Source: Emiliania huxleyi CCMP1516 (taxonomy: Eukaryota; Haptophyta; Isochrysidales; Noelaerhabdaceae). From it: a DNA stretch of 64,000 nt. Position 1 is the stretch's first letter, and each line of letters begins with the position of its first letter. Of the stretch, positions 10,486 through 20,240 are shown one piece after another. Position numbers and translations under genes: made by a program. Under the pieces are notes generated by a model. The model saw only the letters and a program-made list of their open reading frames with translations, made no database searches and was not told the DNA's origin. Where the stretch lies: positions 561,357 through 625,356 of the forward strand of contig NW_005200250.1 of the NCBI RefSeq assembly GCF_000372725.1, read 5' to 3'.

Positions 10486-10884
10486 GAGAGAGAGACCAAC
10501 ACACACCACACACACCCTCCCCCTTTTGCTTTTCTCCCATTAAGCTAAAAGTACGTACCCGAGGTGGACTGCTGACAGGGCAAAAGTGTTAGAGTTGTTT
10601 GGTAATTGGTATTGCTAAAAAATCTCTCTCTCTCTGAGAGGGTTTGTTTGAGAGTCTCTCTCAGGGTTTGCGATGAGGAGGAGCGACTCCGAAGGGTTCT
10701 CTTCGGGGTCCCATGCACATGTCACATGCCGGCAAGCGAACTACGACCTGCGTCGGTCTCATCATACTAGCACCCCACCTCGCGGGCCTTTTAATAAATA
10801 AAAAATAAAATAAAGGCCGCAGGGCTGGCGCCCGCATTTCTTGCCTCCGCTCGCCGAAACCGCCATCGCCGGAGACGCGCTGGG

Positions 10885-11829
10885 ATGCCAGCGCGGCACG
10901 CGCTCCTGGTCGCCGCGACGCTGGTGAGCGAGTCGTCGTGCATCGCCAACGTTGCGGCGCCGTTGCGTGTCGCCGACGTGCGCTGCGACGCTGTGACTGG
11001 AGTCTGGACGCTCCAGCTCCCCGACGGCGTGAGCGGCGACGGCCTACCAACGGCCGGCCCGCCGACGGCCGGCCCGCTGCTGCCGAGCCTTCCGAGCGGC
11101 GCGGTGCTTGACCTGGAGCAGCGACGTTTGGAGGGCGACGGCAACGTCGGGTACCGGCTTTGGCGCTCCGCTGGCGCAATGTGCCGCTGGATGCGGCGCA
11201 ACGAGGGTGCTGTGCGGGGCGCCCGAGTGCTCGAGCTCGGCGCGGGGACCGGCGCGGTGGGCATATTTGCTGCGGCGCTCGGCGCACGGGAGGTGGTGCT
11301 CACCGACGGCGAGGCCGGACTTTTGCCGCTCCTCGCGTCGAACGCGCGGCGCAACCGGCCGCTCCTCTCGCACAGTACCGAGGTGACGGCGGGGCGGTGG
11401 CGCTTTGGTGACGATCCGCCCGCGTGCGCTCGCGCCGGCGCGTTCGACCTCGTCCTCGGAACGGACATCACCTACTCGGTCAACACCGAGCGAGACGCGC
11501 TGTGCGGCACTTTGCGGCGCCTCCTCGAAATCGGGCCCGACAACGGCCGCGCCGCGCGCTGCCTTATCGCGCACGAGCACCGGAGGGCGGACATGTTTGA
11601 CGTGGAGGCCGTGCTGCTTGCCAACGAGCCGGCTGCCGCGTGGGACGCGAGAGACGTGTGCCTCGGCACCTTCCTCGCGTCCGCTCGCGAGCACGGGCTG
11701 CGCGTCGCTCCGCTCGTCACGGAGGCCGGCCGGCGCGTGCAGCGCGCGCCGGGCGTGGTGGAGATGACCACTGACCTGACCGTCTTTGAGGTGTCGCGAG
11801 ACGAGCTGCACGCAGACCCGACTTTGTAG
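10885..11829 (+). CDS. METTL21/family 16-type protein methyltransferase
   Basis: A 314-residue intronless ORF. It has a class I SAM methyltransferase core with motif I 'VLELGAGTGAVGIFAAALGA', then 'EVVLTDG', 'LLASNARRNR', and the family 16 signature 'FDLVLGTDITYS' in place of D-L-V-L-x-x-D-x-x-Y. Earlier, 'LEGDGNVGYRLWRSAGAMCRWM' corresponds to the helix before motif I, where METTL21-type proteins have G-x-x-x-W-x-x-A. Such enzymes methylate lysines of proteins. The N-terminus (residues 1-22) is mildly hydrophobic and could be a targeting peptide. Substrate unknown. The spacer repeat 'GPPTAGP' is encoded by a short direct repeat at about 11044-11085. Confidence 0.85.
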   Translation: MPARHALLVAATLVSESSCIANVAAPLRVADVRCDAVTGVWTLQLPDGVSGDGLPTAGPPTAGPLLPSLPSGAVLDLEQRRLEGDGNVGYRLWRSAGAMCRWMRRNEGAVRGARVLELGAGTGAVGIFAAALGAREVVLTDGEAGLLPLLASNARRNRPLLSHSTEVTAGRWRFGDDPPACARAGAFDLVLGTDITYSVNTERDALCGTLRRLLEIGPDNGRAARCLIAHEHRRADMFDVEAVLLANEPAAAWDARDVCLGTFLASAREHGLRVAPLVTEAGRRVQRAPGVVEMTTDLTVFEVSRDELHADPTL

Positions 11830-12494
11830 CTCTCCGGGCCGAGTGGCGGACTCCATTCTGGAGTCGAAGGCCGGAGGGAGAGCTTCTAGCTAGAGATTAC
11901 AGGACGACACACGTATATGTAGACTGCCGATTCGTAGCCCCCCCCCTAAAAGTGTGGGTCGAGAAAAATGCCTGGAAAAGCTGGATCGTGTGGATGCAAA
12001 ATCCAAAAATACAGGACGTAAAGAGCCACATACACGCATTGAAAAAAAAGGATAAACAGGATCTCGATCGAGCCGCGTGCGCGATCGCTCACAGCACCCT
12101 CAGGAAGCTCTCCGTCTCTCAGTGTTCACAGTGACTCTCTGACTCAGTCAGCGAGGCTGGTCTCTCCGACTCCGTGCAGGACCTGCGACTCGCCTCAGTG
12201 GTACTGTGAGGCAAGGGTCTGCTGGGAGCTTCGCCCAGCGCTTCGCCATAGCAGAGGCTCGCTGCCACTGTGCCTTGTCGAGGACGTGGTGTGTGAGTAC
12301 CTATAGCGACATTAAATGCACAGCCATGTACTGACGTAAGTCTCGCGAGCTGCTGCGCGCACCCCATCGCCCGAGTGACCTGCCGCGGTGTCAACCACTC
12401 TGGGCAGCACGCGCCCCACTTTGAAAAGCTGCCCGTGGTGAAGTTGGACGCCTATCGCGGCAGCGGAGAACGCCTTAGTGCGAGAATAGCGAAA
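11830..12494. other. Interval between METTL21-type and GT31 genes
   Basis: AT-richer than its surroundings at 11880-12060, with short poly-A runs. It is the shared 3' region of two convergent genes. No RNA gene or ORF is supported. Confidence 0.5.
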
Positions 12495-13724
12495 TTAGGC
12501 CTTGCCCTCCCATTTAGAGCGGTGTGCCGTCAGCCCGTAACGGAGATAGCATTCGCTCGCTTGCCTAAAGGCGCGCTGGACGCCGCCCGCAGCGTCAAAA
12601 TTGTCGAATGCGTCACCGTCGCCTTGGCCCAGGACGACGGTCGTCAGCTCCGGCACCTGCCGCATGACCCAGCCAAACACGAGATCCTCGTTGTACCTCA
12701 ACCGCGCTGACCAAACCGATCGGCGCAAGCTGCGCAGCGCGTTGGCGAAAAAGGGGCTCGTGGCCAGCCACTTGACCACGGGCGCGCTCACGCCATAGAA
12801 GAGGCCAGCAGCATAGGGGAAGGGGCCATCAATGGGCGAGCCGTGCTGCTGCGACCACTTTGGGTGCTCAGCGTTCGACCTAGAAAGGAGGGGCCACAGG
12901 TTGGTGCAGCCTTGCCTTGCGGCGTCGTCCACGACGATGCGCGCCGATTTGCAAAGTCGCAAGAGCCCCATGCAGCATTTTTGCGCGTGCGCAACTGCCA
13001 GGCGTGACTGACTGTGAAGCCGCAGCACCCGCAGGCTTGGGGCACCTGTTGGGCATGGCGCGGGGCGGACCGGGAGCCTGGCGAGGCAGTCTAGAGCGGT
13101 TGTGCTGGGTCGGACGTCATGGGGCCTCACCTGAGGGAGCATCCACGTCCAGTCGCAATGCACGCCAAAATACAGCCGCGGGCTGAGGTGGCCGCTCGTC
13201 ATGCGCCCCAGTTGCATCCGCATCTTTGGCCAAACAATGTAGGTGTCTGGGTCCGCCTTCGCCACGTATCGGGCGCAAGGAATGCTGCGTGCGGCATACA
13301 TGAACCACCGGAGCGACTTTTCGCTCAAGGATTCGGAGCCCTCGCTCATCTTGTCGAGGATCAGGAGGTCACCGTGCGCCTTGCCCTCACGATTCAGCCC
13401 AAGGAAGTCGGCGCCCTGCCCAGCGATCACAAAGCGGTGGACAACGCGTTCCTCTCCCGGCGGATTCGCGGCGGTCATCGAATCGCGTATGTAAGCTCTC
13501 GTGGCTCCTTTGTGGGGGATGCTGAGGATGCCGAGAGCAAGCAGGATCGGCGTCGAGGTGTTGGAGCATTCGGCATCGTTGATGAGACGCGTGTTCGTCC
13601 GGCTTGGTTGAGCGTCTTTTTTCATCGGGTACGTGCTGGCGATAGGATACCTCGCCCGCCTCGGCTCTAGCGTCCTAGTATCCTCTGCAACCCGAGGCGA
13701 GCCAGGGGCTGGCCGTTTGCACAC
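12495..13724 (-). CDS. GT31 (beta-1,3-galactosyltransferase family) glycosyltransferase, two exons
   Basis: Probable Golgi glycosyltransferase. Proposed coding sequence is complement(join(12495..12866, 13131..13724)). The 264-bp intron has donor CAG|GTGAGG and acceptor GCTGAG, is phase 0 and is itself stop-free, so the unspliced frame stays open. The acceptor CTAG at 12880 is stronger but breaks the frame. Exon 1 has 'ILLALGILSIPHKGATRAYI', 'KSLRWFMYAARSI' and 'YVAKADPDTYI', where ADPD stands for the DxD metal site. Exon 2 has 'FPYAAGLFYGVSAPVVKWLA' and 'YNEDLVFGWVMRQ', matching the GT31 YP..xG and EDV regions. No signal anchor precedes the catalytic domain, so a 5' exon may be missing. ATGs are at 13724 and 33 codons later. 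Confidence 0.78.
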   Translation of the reverse strand: MCKRPAPGSPRVAEDTRTLEPRRARYPIASTYPMKKDAQPSRTNTRLINDAECSNTSTPILLALGILSIPHKGATRAYIRDSMTAANPPGEERVVHRFVIAGQGADFLGLNREGKAHGDLLILDKMSEGSESLSEKSLRWFMYAARSIPCARYVAKADPDTYIVWPKMRMQLGRMTSGHLSPRLYFGVHCDWTWMLPQVRPHDVRPSTTALDCLARLPVRPAPCPTGAPSLRVLRLHSQSRLAVAHAQKCCMGLLRLCKSARIVVDDAARQGCTNLWPLLSRSNAEHPKWSQQHGSPIDGPFPYAAGLFYGVSAPVVKWLATSPFFANALRSLRRSVWSARLRYNEDLVFGWVMRQVPELTTVVLGQGDGDAFDNFDAAGGVQRAFRQASECYLRYGLTAHRSKWEGKA

Positions 13725-13879
13725 ACAAATATGGGACCGCGAACGTGGCGGCGGGCGTGCTCGCGTCCCCGGCGGACGTTAACGGCGACGATTTCTTTAA
13801 ATAAACAGAGGGAGAGATGGGCGACGTACGAACACAGAGGGAGCGATTCTGCCTTTGCCTGGGGCGTCAGATTTTCTTG

Positions 13880-14006
13880 TTTCAGTACCTGTGTTGGTGC
13901 CAGTGCGCGCCAGTCCCGTGCCAGTAAAACGTACAACCCAAGGGAAAAAGAAAGAAAGAAAGAAAACACACAACCCAAGGGAGGGATGGGTGGAATCGCA
14001 GGGAAA
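13880..14006 (+). repeat. Family B dispersed repeat, including an inverted segment
   Basis: Begins with gtacctgtgttggtgccagt, the reverse complement of the actggcgcgcactggcac block seen near 39085. This is followed by gaaagaaagaaagaaaac and aagggagggatggg. It ends about 50 bp upstream of the nucleoside transporter ATG, on the same strand. Confidence 0.75.
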
Positions 14007-14055
14007 AATTCTTGTTTTCAGCTCGCGTTGTTGGCCGTAGAGGCTCGGCCTGGCC

Positions 14056-15864
14056 GTGCAGTCTCTCGGTGGCTCCGTCATGGCGGACGCCTCGGCTCCG
14101 TCCATGGCGGAGACCACCACCATCTCGAGCACCGTGTATTGGGCCATGCTCTCCCTCGGCGCCGCCAACCTCCTGCCGTGGCTCTCCTTTCTCACGCTCG
14201 CCGACTACTTTCTTGACATCTATGGCGACAACTCGATGGAATTTTATTTCCCGGCCGTCTCGACCACCGTCCTCGTCGGCGCTGCGACGCTCAACCTGCT
14301 GTACGGCCAGGCGCTCTCTTTCGACGTGCGTGTTCGCGTGCCGACTTTCGTCATGGCCGCGTCGCTCCTCGCCGTTCCTCTGGTCGACCTCGCCATGCGT
14401 GCCGGCCTCGCCTCGCGATTCGGGTTTGCAATCACGCTCGTCTCCGTCCTCGTCAACGCCTTCTGCTCGGCGGTCGCGCAGTCGTCCCTGTACGGCCTCG
14501 CCGCGCTCTTCGGTGATGGCGCGACGCAGGCGCTCCAGTCCGGGCAGGGCGTGATGGGAGTCGTGTCGGTGCTCCTCCGCGTCGTGAGCAACGTGGTCCT
14601 GGCCGGCCGCCCCTCTACGAGCATGTTTGCCTTTTGCAGCTGCGGCTCCGCCCTCCTCGCCGGCTCGGTCGCCGCCTACGCCCGAGCCGTGTGCGACGAC
14701 TCTGTCGCCGCGCGCCTCGCCGCCTACGAGAGACGGCGGCTCTCTGCCACCGCCACCGCGACGGCCGGCGCGCTCGACCAGATGCTGCTTCCTGCCGAAG
14801 GGAGGCCGGCGCCGTCGCGCTGGCTGTCGGCGAGCGAGGCGCGCCAACTCCCGCCTCCCTCTCCCCTCCCTGCGCCTGCCCTGCCTCGCTGCACCCCGGC
14901 CCTCGCGTCACCCTGCGGCGCCCCCCCCCCCTCCCCCCCCCCCGCTTAGGTGTGGCTCGAGTCGCTCTCGGCCTTCCTCGTCTTCGTCACCTGCCTCGCC
15001 TGCTTCCCCGGCCTCGCAACCTCCCTCACTTCGCCGACGCTCGGCTCCTGGTTCCCGCTGCTGATGGTCGCCGCCTACAACTGCGGCGCCAACCTCTGCC
15101 CCGGCAGGACGCTGCCCGCGGGAGCACAGCCGGCATCACCCCGACCCCTCCCGACGCTAGGCGACCTCTTCGGAAAGACGCTTCCCGCGCGGGCCCGTCT
15201 CGTCTCGAGGCGTCGCCTCCCCGCCGCCGCCCACGCCTCCGCACCGCACGCGCCCCCGCACCGCACGCGCCCCCCAACCTCGTCGCACAGCCCCGCTGGC
15301 CCCTTTCGATTGCTCTGTCCCCGCGGCCCTCGAACGGACACCGGGCCGCCACCTTGGCCCGGGCGAGGCGGTTTAGTCGCCGCCCGTCCTTTGCACGGCC
15401 GCCACAGCAGAGGCGTCGGTCCAGCGCAGCGCCCGCGCCGCCGTGGCGGGCGGCTGCCTAGAGCCGGCGCCACAGTCGACGCCACTCCGACGCCACCTCC
15501 TCTCTCCTCCCGCCGCGCGCTCCGCAGCCGCGCCCTCTCGCTCGCCGCCCCTCCCCGCAGGCGCTCGCTTCCCGCTTGGGTCAGCGCGCACCTCCTCTTC
15601 GTCCCCCTCTTCCTGCTGCTGCTGCGAGCGCCCGCCGGGCGCGGCGGCGCGAGCGACGCGCTCCCGCTCGGCTGCACGTTTGGCCTCGGCGTCTCGACGG
15701 GGTACATCGGCTGCATGGCGCTGGTGCTCGTCGGCGAGCACGCGGGCAGCGCAGAGGAGAAGGAGCTGTGGGGGACTGCCTCCTCCTTCTCCCTCATGCT
15801 CGGTCTCACCGCCGGCTCCCTCCTCTCCTTTACCCTGAGCGCGGCGTTCGCGTCGCCGAGCTGA
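14056..15864 (+). CDS. ENT-like: Equilibrative nucleoside transporter (SLC29/ENT), four exons
   Basis: Membrane carrier for nucleosides. The frame-preserving model is join(14056..14838, 14950..15085, 15161..15209, 15561..15864), 423 residues; ATG 14080 is an alternative start. All three introns have GC donors (GAG|GCGCGC, G|GCGCCA, GAG|GCGTCG) with TAG, TAG and CAG acceptors. The N-terminal half gives TM1 'WAMLSLGAANLLPWLSFLT' and later 'GFAITLVSVLVNAFCSAVAQ' with 'LYGLAALFG', where ENTs carry a conserved Gly-rich segment. Exon 2 has 'FPLLMVAAYNCG', and exon 3 completes the signature 'GDLFGKTLPAR' (ENT 'N.xD.xGR'). Exon 4 adds the last helices, 'STGYIGCMALV' and 'SFSLMLGLTAGSLLSF'. The length suits the family. 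Ligand preference cannot be inferred. Confidence 0.85.
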
Positions 15865-15939
15865 AGAGCCTCACGCGTGCCGGCGCCAAATGGGAGAGGC
15901 GGGGAACGTCGTAATACTCTCTCCCACACAGAGCTCGTG

Positions 15940-16060
15940 GGGCACTTGGAGCACTTGGAGTGCGGTCAAGCCCCGCGTACCTTGGAGCACTTGGAGTGCA
16001 GTCATTAACCGCACATCCAGGGCCGGGGAGCTCAGAAGCGCACCCAGCGAGCCGATGACC
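15940..16060 (+). repeat. Family A dispersed repeat
   Basis: Two tandem starts (cacttggagcacttggagtgc at 15942 and again near 15983, one unit shortened), then cacatccagggccggggagct and gcgcacccagcg. It begins about 75 bp after the transporter stop codon, on the same strand. Confidence 0.85.
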
Positions 16061-16143
16061 GCGAATTTTTATTTTCTGAAAAAATCACAGCCGACAGCCC
16101 TCGGGCCTCGGCGGACCCGCTCGACCTCGCAGCTCGACCACGC

Positions 16144-16983
16144 ATGCTGCTACGCCTGTCGGCGCTCGCTGCGACGGCGGCGGCTCTGACAGCATTCAGG
16201 CCGCTGAGCCAAGGCTGTCGATCGGCATGCCCCGTCGCGCAGCTGGCTCCCGGCTGGGTCTCACGCGTCGACCAGCAGACCGGTGAAACCTATTACCTGA
16301 ACAGCCAAACCGGCCAGTCTCAGTGGGAACAGCCTCAACGCACGACCGCGACCGTGCAGTGGCGCATCGACTGCTTCTTTGGCGTGGCTGGTTTTTCGGG
16401 CGTGGCTGGGTTTGCGGCCAATAACAAGTATGGCGACCGCGAATTCAGGCTCGAGACGGCACGCGAGGGGCGCCCGTGCCAGCTGCCATATATCGTCGGC
16501 GCGGGTGAGGAGCGGGTCCTTTCGCGGTGGAACATGCTCGAGCAGAGTCTCTACGTCTCGCGGAAGCAGTGCGTCGTCCGGTGCGCCGCCGACGGCACCG
16601 CCACCCTGACCTCGGAGGGCAAGGCGCCGACGCTGTGGCGCGCGGCCAGCGGTCCCGCCAACGGCCCGTGGAATGCCCTCTACAAGGGCGAGGAGCACGT
16701 CTTGGCCGATGGCGACCAGGTGAGCATCGACTGCAAAGACCCAGAGGCGGCCGTCTTTGTGTTGTACGTGGACGTGGGCGGGCCGGTAGGGCCGGCGGGC
16801 GGGCTCTGGTACGTGCAGGCGCTCTCCGACTTTGCGCCGCAGCAGGAGGGCGAGCTCGGCTTTCGCGCGGGCGACTACATCCAGGTGACGCAGCAGGGCG
16901 AGCCGGGCGGATGGTGGGAGGGCTCGCTGGATGGCCGGATGGGCTGGTTCCCCTCGTCCTTCTGCTCGGAGCCTCTGAGCTGA
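16144..16983 (+). CDS. WW-FHA-like-SH3 protein with N-terminal targeting peptide
   Basis: A 279-residue intronless ORF with three interaction modules. Residues 1-30 are a hydrophobic leader ('LRLSALAATAAALTAF'), so an organelle or secretory signal is likely. Residues 37-63 form a WW domain, 'GWVSRVDQQTGETYYLN...SQWEQP', with both Trp, Tyr-Tyr and the Pro. The middle (about 95-210) looks like an FHA domain: 'YIVGAGEERVLSRWNM', 'LYVSRKQCVVRCAADGTATL' and 'VLADGDQVSIDC' match the FHA SR.H/G/GD pattern, though less well than the other domains. The C-terminus (about 222-277) is a clear SH3 domain: 'VQALSDFAPQQEGELGFRAG', 'WWEGSLDGRMGWFPSSFC'. It probably acts as an adaptor. This combination with a leader peptide is uncommon. 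Confidence 0.8.
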   Translation: MLLRLSALAATAAALTAFRPLSQGCRSACPVAQLAPGWVSRVDQQTGETYYLNSQTGQSQWEQPQRTTATVQWRIDCFFGVAGFSGVAGFAANNKYGDREFRLETAREGRPCQLPYIVGAGEERVLSRWNMLEQSLYVSRKQCVVRCAADGTATLTSEGKAPTLWRAASGPANGPWNALYKGEEHVLADGDQVSIDCKDPEAAVFVLYVDVGGPVGPAGGLWYVQALSDFAPQQEGELGFRAGDYIQVTQQGEPGGWWEGSLDGRMGWFPSSFCSEPLS

Positions 16984-17288
16984 CACGAGGCTCGGATCTT
17001 GGGATCTAGCCATAGTAGCCTAGTTCTAGCTTCTAGGTGGTGGCAGTCGGTGTCTTCGCACCGGTTTTTTTTGCGCACCAGAGAGGGAGATTCTTGAGAT
17101 TTTGTTGCATGAGCCATGACCCAGGAGTTTTTGTTTGTTTGTCGCACCAGGGTTCGGGCTATTCGGATATACTGTGATCTCTGTATTGAGTATTCACCCG
17201 TGGGAGCTCCGAGTACGCTTGTACCCACCGATTGCATAGAGCCCGAACCAGAACCAGAGCCCGAACCCAGTCTTGACCTTGAGCTCGC

Positions 17289-18206
17289 ATGGTTGTGGCT
17301 CTTGCCGCAATCGCGCTCGCTGCATCGAGCCCAGACCGTGCGGTGAACCCGCCGCGTGCAGCGGCGCTGCGCAGATCCCTACAGCTGCGTGGCGGCGGCC
17401 CGGTCCAGTCAGTTGCGTCTGTCAAGACGCCGCCCGAGGCCTACCGCAGCTTGGCGGAGAAGGGTGCGGCGAATGCAAAGCTGGACCCGCTGAAAATCCT
17501 GCACCAGTCCATCATGGGCGGCTGCTACGTCGGCTTCGGCGGGCTGCTCTCGACGATGGTTGCCGGGAACGTGCCCGGGATAGCCGCGTCCAACCCGGGC
17601 CTGCAGAAGCTGCTCTTTGCCGCTCTTTTCCCGATGAACCTGCTGCTCATCCTGAACACGGGCGGGCAGCTGTTCACCGGCAACGCCGCCGCCGTCCCCG
17701 CCGCGCTGTACGAAGGCCTCGTCACCTTCCCGCTCCTCGTCCAGAGCTGGCTCCTCTCTTTTGTCGGCAATCTGATCGGCTGCGCCGGCTTTGCGCTCGC
17801 CGCAAACTACTGCGGCATCGTCACGGGAGGGGCGGCGGAGCTGGCGGCGTCGACGGCGGTCAAGAAGTGTGGCGCGGCCTTCGGCCCCACCCTCGTCAAG
17901 GCGGTCCTCTGCAACTGGCTCGTCTGCCTCGCCGTGTGGCTTGCGGGCGCGGCCAACGACATGGCGGGCAAGATGGTCGGCATCTGGTTCCCGATCTCGA
18001 CGTTCGTCGCGATCGGGTTCGAGCACTCGGTCGCAAACATGTTTCTCCTCCCGCTCGGCCTCCTCAAGGGCGCCGACCTCAGCCTCGGAGACGTCCTCCT
18101 CAAGAACATGCTCCCCGTCACGATTGGCAACGCGGTCGCGGGCGCACTGATCGTAGCGGCGGGCTACTCGTACGCCTTTGGCAAGCTGGGCGAGGAGAAG
18201 GCGTAG
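17289..18206 (+). CDS. NAR1-like: Formate/nitrite transporter family (FNT), NAR1-like
   Basis: An intronless 305-residue channel of the FNT family. After a 45-residue N-terminal region with a hydrophobic start and 'LRRSLQLRGGG' (possible plastid presequence), six helices follow. Signatures are 'ILHQSIMGGCYVGFGGLLS' in TM1, 'LNTGGQLFTGNAAAVPAAL' (FNT TGN motif), 'LLSFVGNLIGC' (the G-N-x-x-G motif), 'VLCNWLVCLAVWLA' (NWLVCLA motif) and 'FVAIGFEHSVANMFLLPLG' (FEHxxANM motif). These place it securely in FNT. NAR1 members move nitrite or formate across the chloroplast envelope. Plastid location is inference from the presequence and the likely organism. A short Glu-Pro repeat lies in the 5' untranslated region at 17242-17268. 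Confidence 0.9.
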   Translation: MVVALAAIALAASSPDRAVNPPRAAALRRSLQLRGGGPVQSVASVKTPPEAYRSLAEKGAANAKLDPLKILHQSIMGGCYVGFGGLLSTMVAGNVPGIAASNPGLQKLLFAALFPMNLLLILNTGGQLFTGNAAAVPAALYEGLVTFPLLVQSWLLSFVGNLIGCAGFALAANYCGIVTGGAAELAASTAVKKCGAAFGPTLVKAVLCNWLVCLAVWLAGAANDMAGKMVGIWFPISTFVAIGFEHSVANMFLLPLGLLKGADLSLGDVLLKNMLPVTIGNAVAGALIVAAGYSYAFGKLGEEKA

Positions 18207-18666
18207 GCGACGGCGCGAGCAGCGCCCTGGCCTGTGGCCCGTACCTCTGCCCCTCCCGCCACTACGCACCAGAGCGCGGTGCGCGCATTTATTGTGCACA
18301 TTGTGTGGGGGCGCCGGCGCCGCCGCGCGGCGCCCACTGGGCCAACGACTGCGGCCCAGCGCCCAGGCTACACGCGGCAGAGGTGGCGGCAGAGGTGGCG
18401 GCAGAATATGCGGCTGCAGCTGGTTTTGGGCTGGGCTTGCTTTTAAATATGACCATGTTCAAGGCGGCTGCCAGGCACAAACGGGGCAAATACACAAACA
18501 ATCACGCGAACGCACAACGCTCATCGAGCATGTCGTGCGCGCACTACGGGCCAAGTAGCAGGGGGCACCGCTATTCGTAGGAGAGAGCCGCGCGCACAAA
18601 ATTGGACCAGTGCTCACACAAGCGCAGCGGGCAGAACTATTGCAAAGGAGAGAAAGGCGAGCCGCC
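18207..18666. other. 3' interval of the FNT gene
   Basis: Contains a direct repeat of gcagaggtgg (18377-18398). No domain or RNA gene is seen. Confidence 0.5.
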
Positions 18667-19002
18667 TCAGAGCATCTTGCCGCCCTCGCGAGACAGGTGG
18701 CAGGAGTCAGCATTGGCGACCTCCTGCGCGTTGAAGAAGGACATGTCTCCTCCAGTTGGCGTCGGGCGCAGGCGCGATTTGTGCGCCGTCCCCGTTTTGA
18801 CGGGCTCCGCGCTCACCACGTCTTGCGGAGCCGCAAAGAACCAGAGCGCCGCCGCGCCTGTCGTGGCCGCGAGGACGCCGCGGATCGCTTGCTCGTACCT
18901 GCGGCGCGGCGACAAGTACGTGGGTGGGTGGCGGTGCGGCGCGGCGACAAGTACGTGGGTGGGTGGCGGCGCGTGGGCGGGCGTGTTTGAGAGCCAGCTC
19001 AC
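18667..19002 (-). CDS. Small single-pass membrane protein, two exons
   Basis: Proposed coding sequence is complement(join(18667..18898, 18983..19002)), about 83 residues. The 84-bp intron (18899-18982) has a GC donor and a CAG acceptor, and is almost entirely two tandem 35-bp copies. The spliced product starts 'MSWLSNTYEQAIRGVLAATT' and continues with the hydrophobic helix 'GVLAATTGAAALWFFAAP', then 'DVVSAEPVKTGTAHKSRLRP' and a polar C-terminus with one Cys. Such proteins are typical of mitochondrial or plastid inner-membrane accessory subunits, but I cannot name the family. The unspliced frame is also open. Confidence 0.55.
   Translation of the reverse strand: MSWLSNTPAHAPPPTHVLVAAPHRHPPTYLSPRRRYEQAIRGVLAATTGAAALWFFAAPQDVVSAEPVKTGTAHKSRLRPTPTGGDMSFFNAQEVANADSCHLSREGGKML
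18901..18970. repeat. Tandem duplication, 2 x 35 bp
   Basis: The unit containing gacaagtacgtgggtgggtg occurs at 18901-18935 and 18936-18970, nearly identical. It fills the predicted intron of the small minus-strand gene. Confidence 0.85.
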
Positions 19003-19179
19003 ATGGCTGATGGACTGGCTGATTGAGAATTCATCTCAAAATTGAGAATTCATCCCCGAAACATCCCTCGGCGAAGGCTAGCACCGCCCTCGTTTGGCGT
19101 GTCCGTTGTATTTATTTATTTATAGGCTAGCACCGCACTTCTTTCCTTAAAATCCCTATCCTCCCATCCCTCCCTTCGT

Positions 19180-19400
19180 GTGTTTTCTTTCTTTTTTCTA
19201 CAGCACACTGGCACGAGAAGGGCGCGGACTGGCGCGTACCAGAAAACATAGAAGCGGAAGGCGGGATGGGAGGACGGCACGCCGCCACCACGCAGGGATT
19301 TTACGGGAAGGAAGGTGTGTTGCTAGCCGTCGCCGTCGCCACCCTTGGGCGTCTGCCTCTTCCTATCTCTCTTCGCAGTCTCTCGCCAATCCCGCCTCCC
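19180..19400 (+). repeat. Family B dispersed repeat, long copy
   Basis: Has the cactggcacgagaag/ggactggcgcg block, gggatgggaggacggcacgc, cagggatttta, gtgctagcc-like and cccttgggcgtctgcctctt segments, then tatctctcttcgcagtctct, which looks like a 3' splice site. It lies about 165 bp upstream of the DNAAF11-like start, on the same strand. Confidence 0.85.
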
Positions 19401-19566
19401 TTTCGTCTTTTTCATGTTTTCGCCAAGATTTCTTTCGTCAGTCGTGAAACGAACGCAAAGATCTTCTCTCTCGAACGAACGCTCCTCGCCCCCCTGGACG
19501 GGCGAGCGTTAGCTCCAGCTCCACCCTGCAGACGACGCGCAGCTGGCGTCTCCCGACGACGAAAGC

Positions 19567-19987
19567 ATGACCGACTCCGCGGGAGGAACGCCGAGCGGTG
19601 CGACCGTGCGCGACGGACTGGCCCTCACCGAGGATCTGATTCGGCGCAAGGCGGAGCACAACGAGGGGATGCTCTCGACGCTTGAGGAGGTTGCGCTGCA
19701 CCAGCTCGACATTGACCGGATCGAGACGCTCATGTCCAAAGCTGCTGCCGATCATCGCCTCGCCCGCGCCGCGCCGGCAAAAGCTTCCGCCCAAAAAGCG
19801 CGCAGCTGGTGCGGCACCTACCGCGCTGCTGCCCCCACCCCCACCCGAGGAGCGGCTCACGGGCGCGGTCAGCTTGCGGATCGTGCCGCGCGACGGGGAG
19901 GGCGCCGCCCGCGCGGAGCTTGCTATGGAGGAGCCTCCTCTCGGTGACGAGTGGGAGGACGAGGAAGAGGTGCCCGCACTGCTCTGA
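19567..19987 (+). pseudogene. DNAAF11-like: DNAAF11 (LRRC6/tilB) gene with its middle missing
   Basis: The N-terminus, 'LTEDLIRRKAEHNEGMLSTL' and on to 'EVALHQLDIDRIETL', is the conserved start of DNAAF11/LRRC6, a cytoplasmic factor for pre-assembly of axonemal dynein arms. A normal protein continues with five or so leucine-rich repeats, a coiled coil and a CS-like domain. Here, directly after 'RIETLMSK' (about nt 19735), the sequence moves to another frame (+1) and reads 'LPPKKRAAGAAP', 'LTGAVSLRIVPRDG' and 'PPLGDEWEDEEEVPALL'. The ending matches the acidic 'EDxxEVPPL' C-terminus of the family. Thus both ends are present and about 350 residues between them are absent. The start at 19567 is supported by homology. 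It could be a deletion allele, a recombination product or an assembly collapse. Confidence 0.65.
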
Positions 19988-20240
19988 TCGACGTGTTTGT
20001 TGTTAGAGCTGTCTATCATCTATCTACATATCTGGACTTTGGGGCTCCTCTCCCTCAGCCTCACACGCGAAGTTCGAGGGTTGGCCGCGGTGGGGAAAGT
20101 CGCTGTAAACCCGACCAAAGCGCCCGCCGCGGTTGTTGCTGGAGCCGCTGCTTCGCCACAGCTGACGCCGCGGCCTCCGCCGTCGCCTCCGTCGTCGTCG
20201 CCGTCGTCTTGGTCGTAGGCCCCGTGCGAAACGCGGAGAT

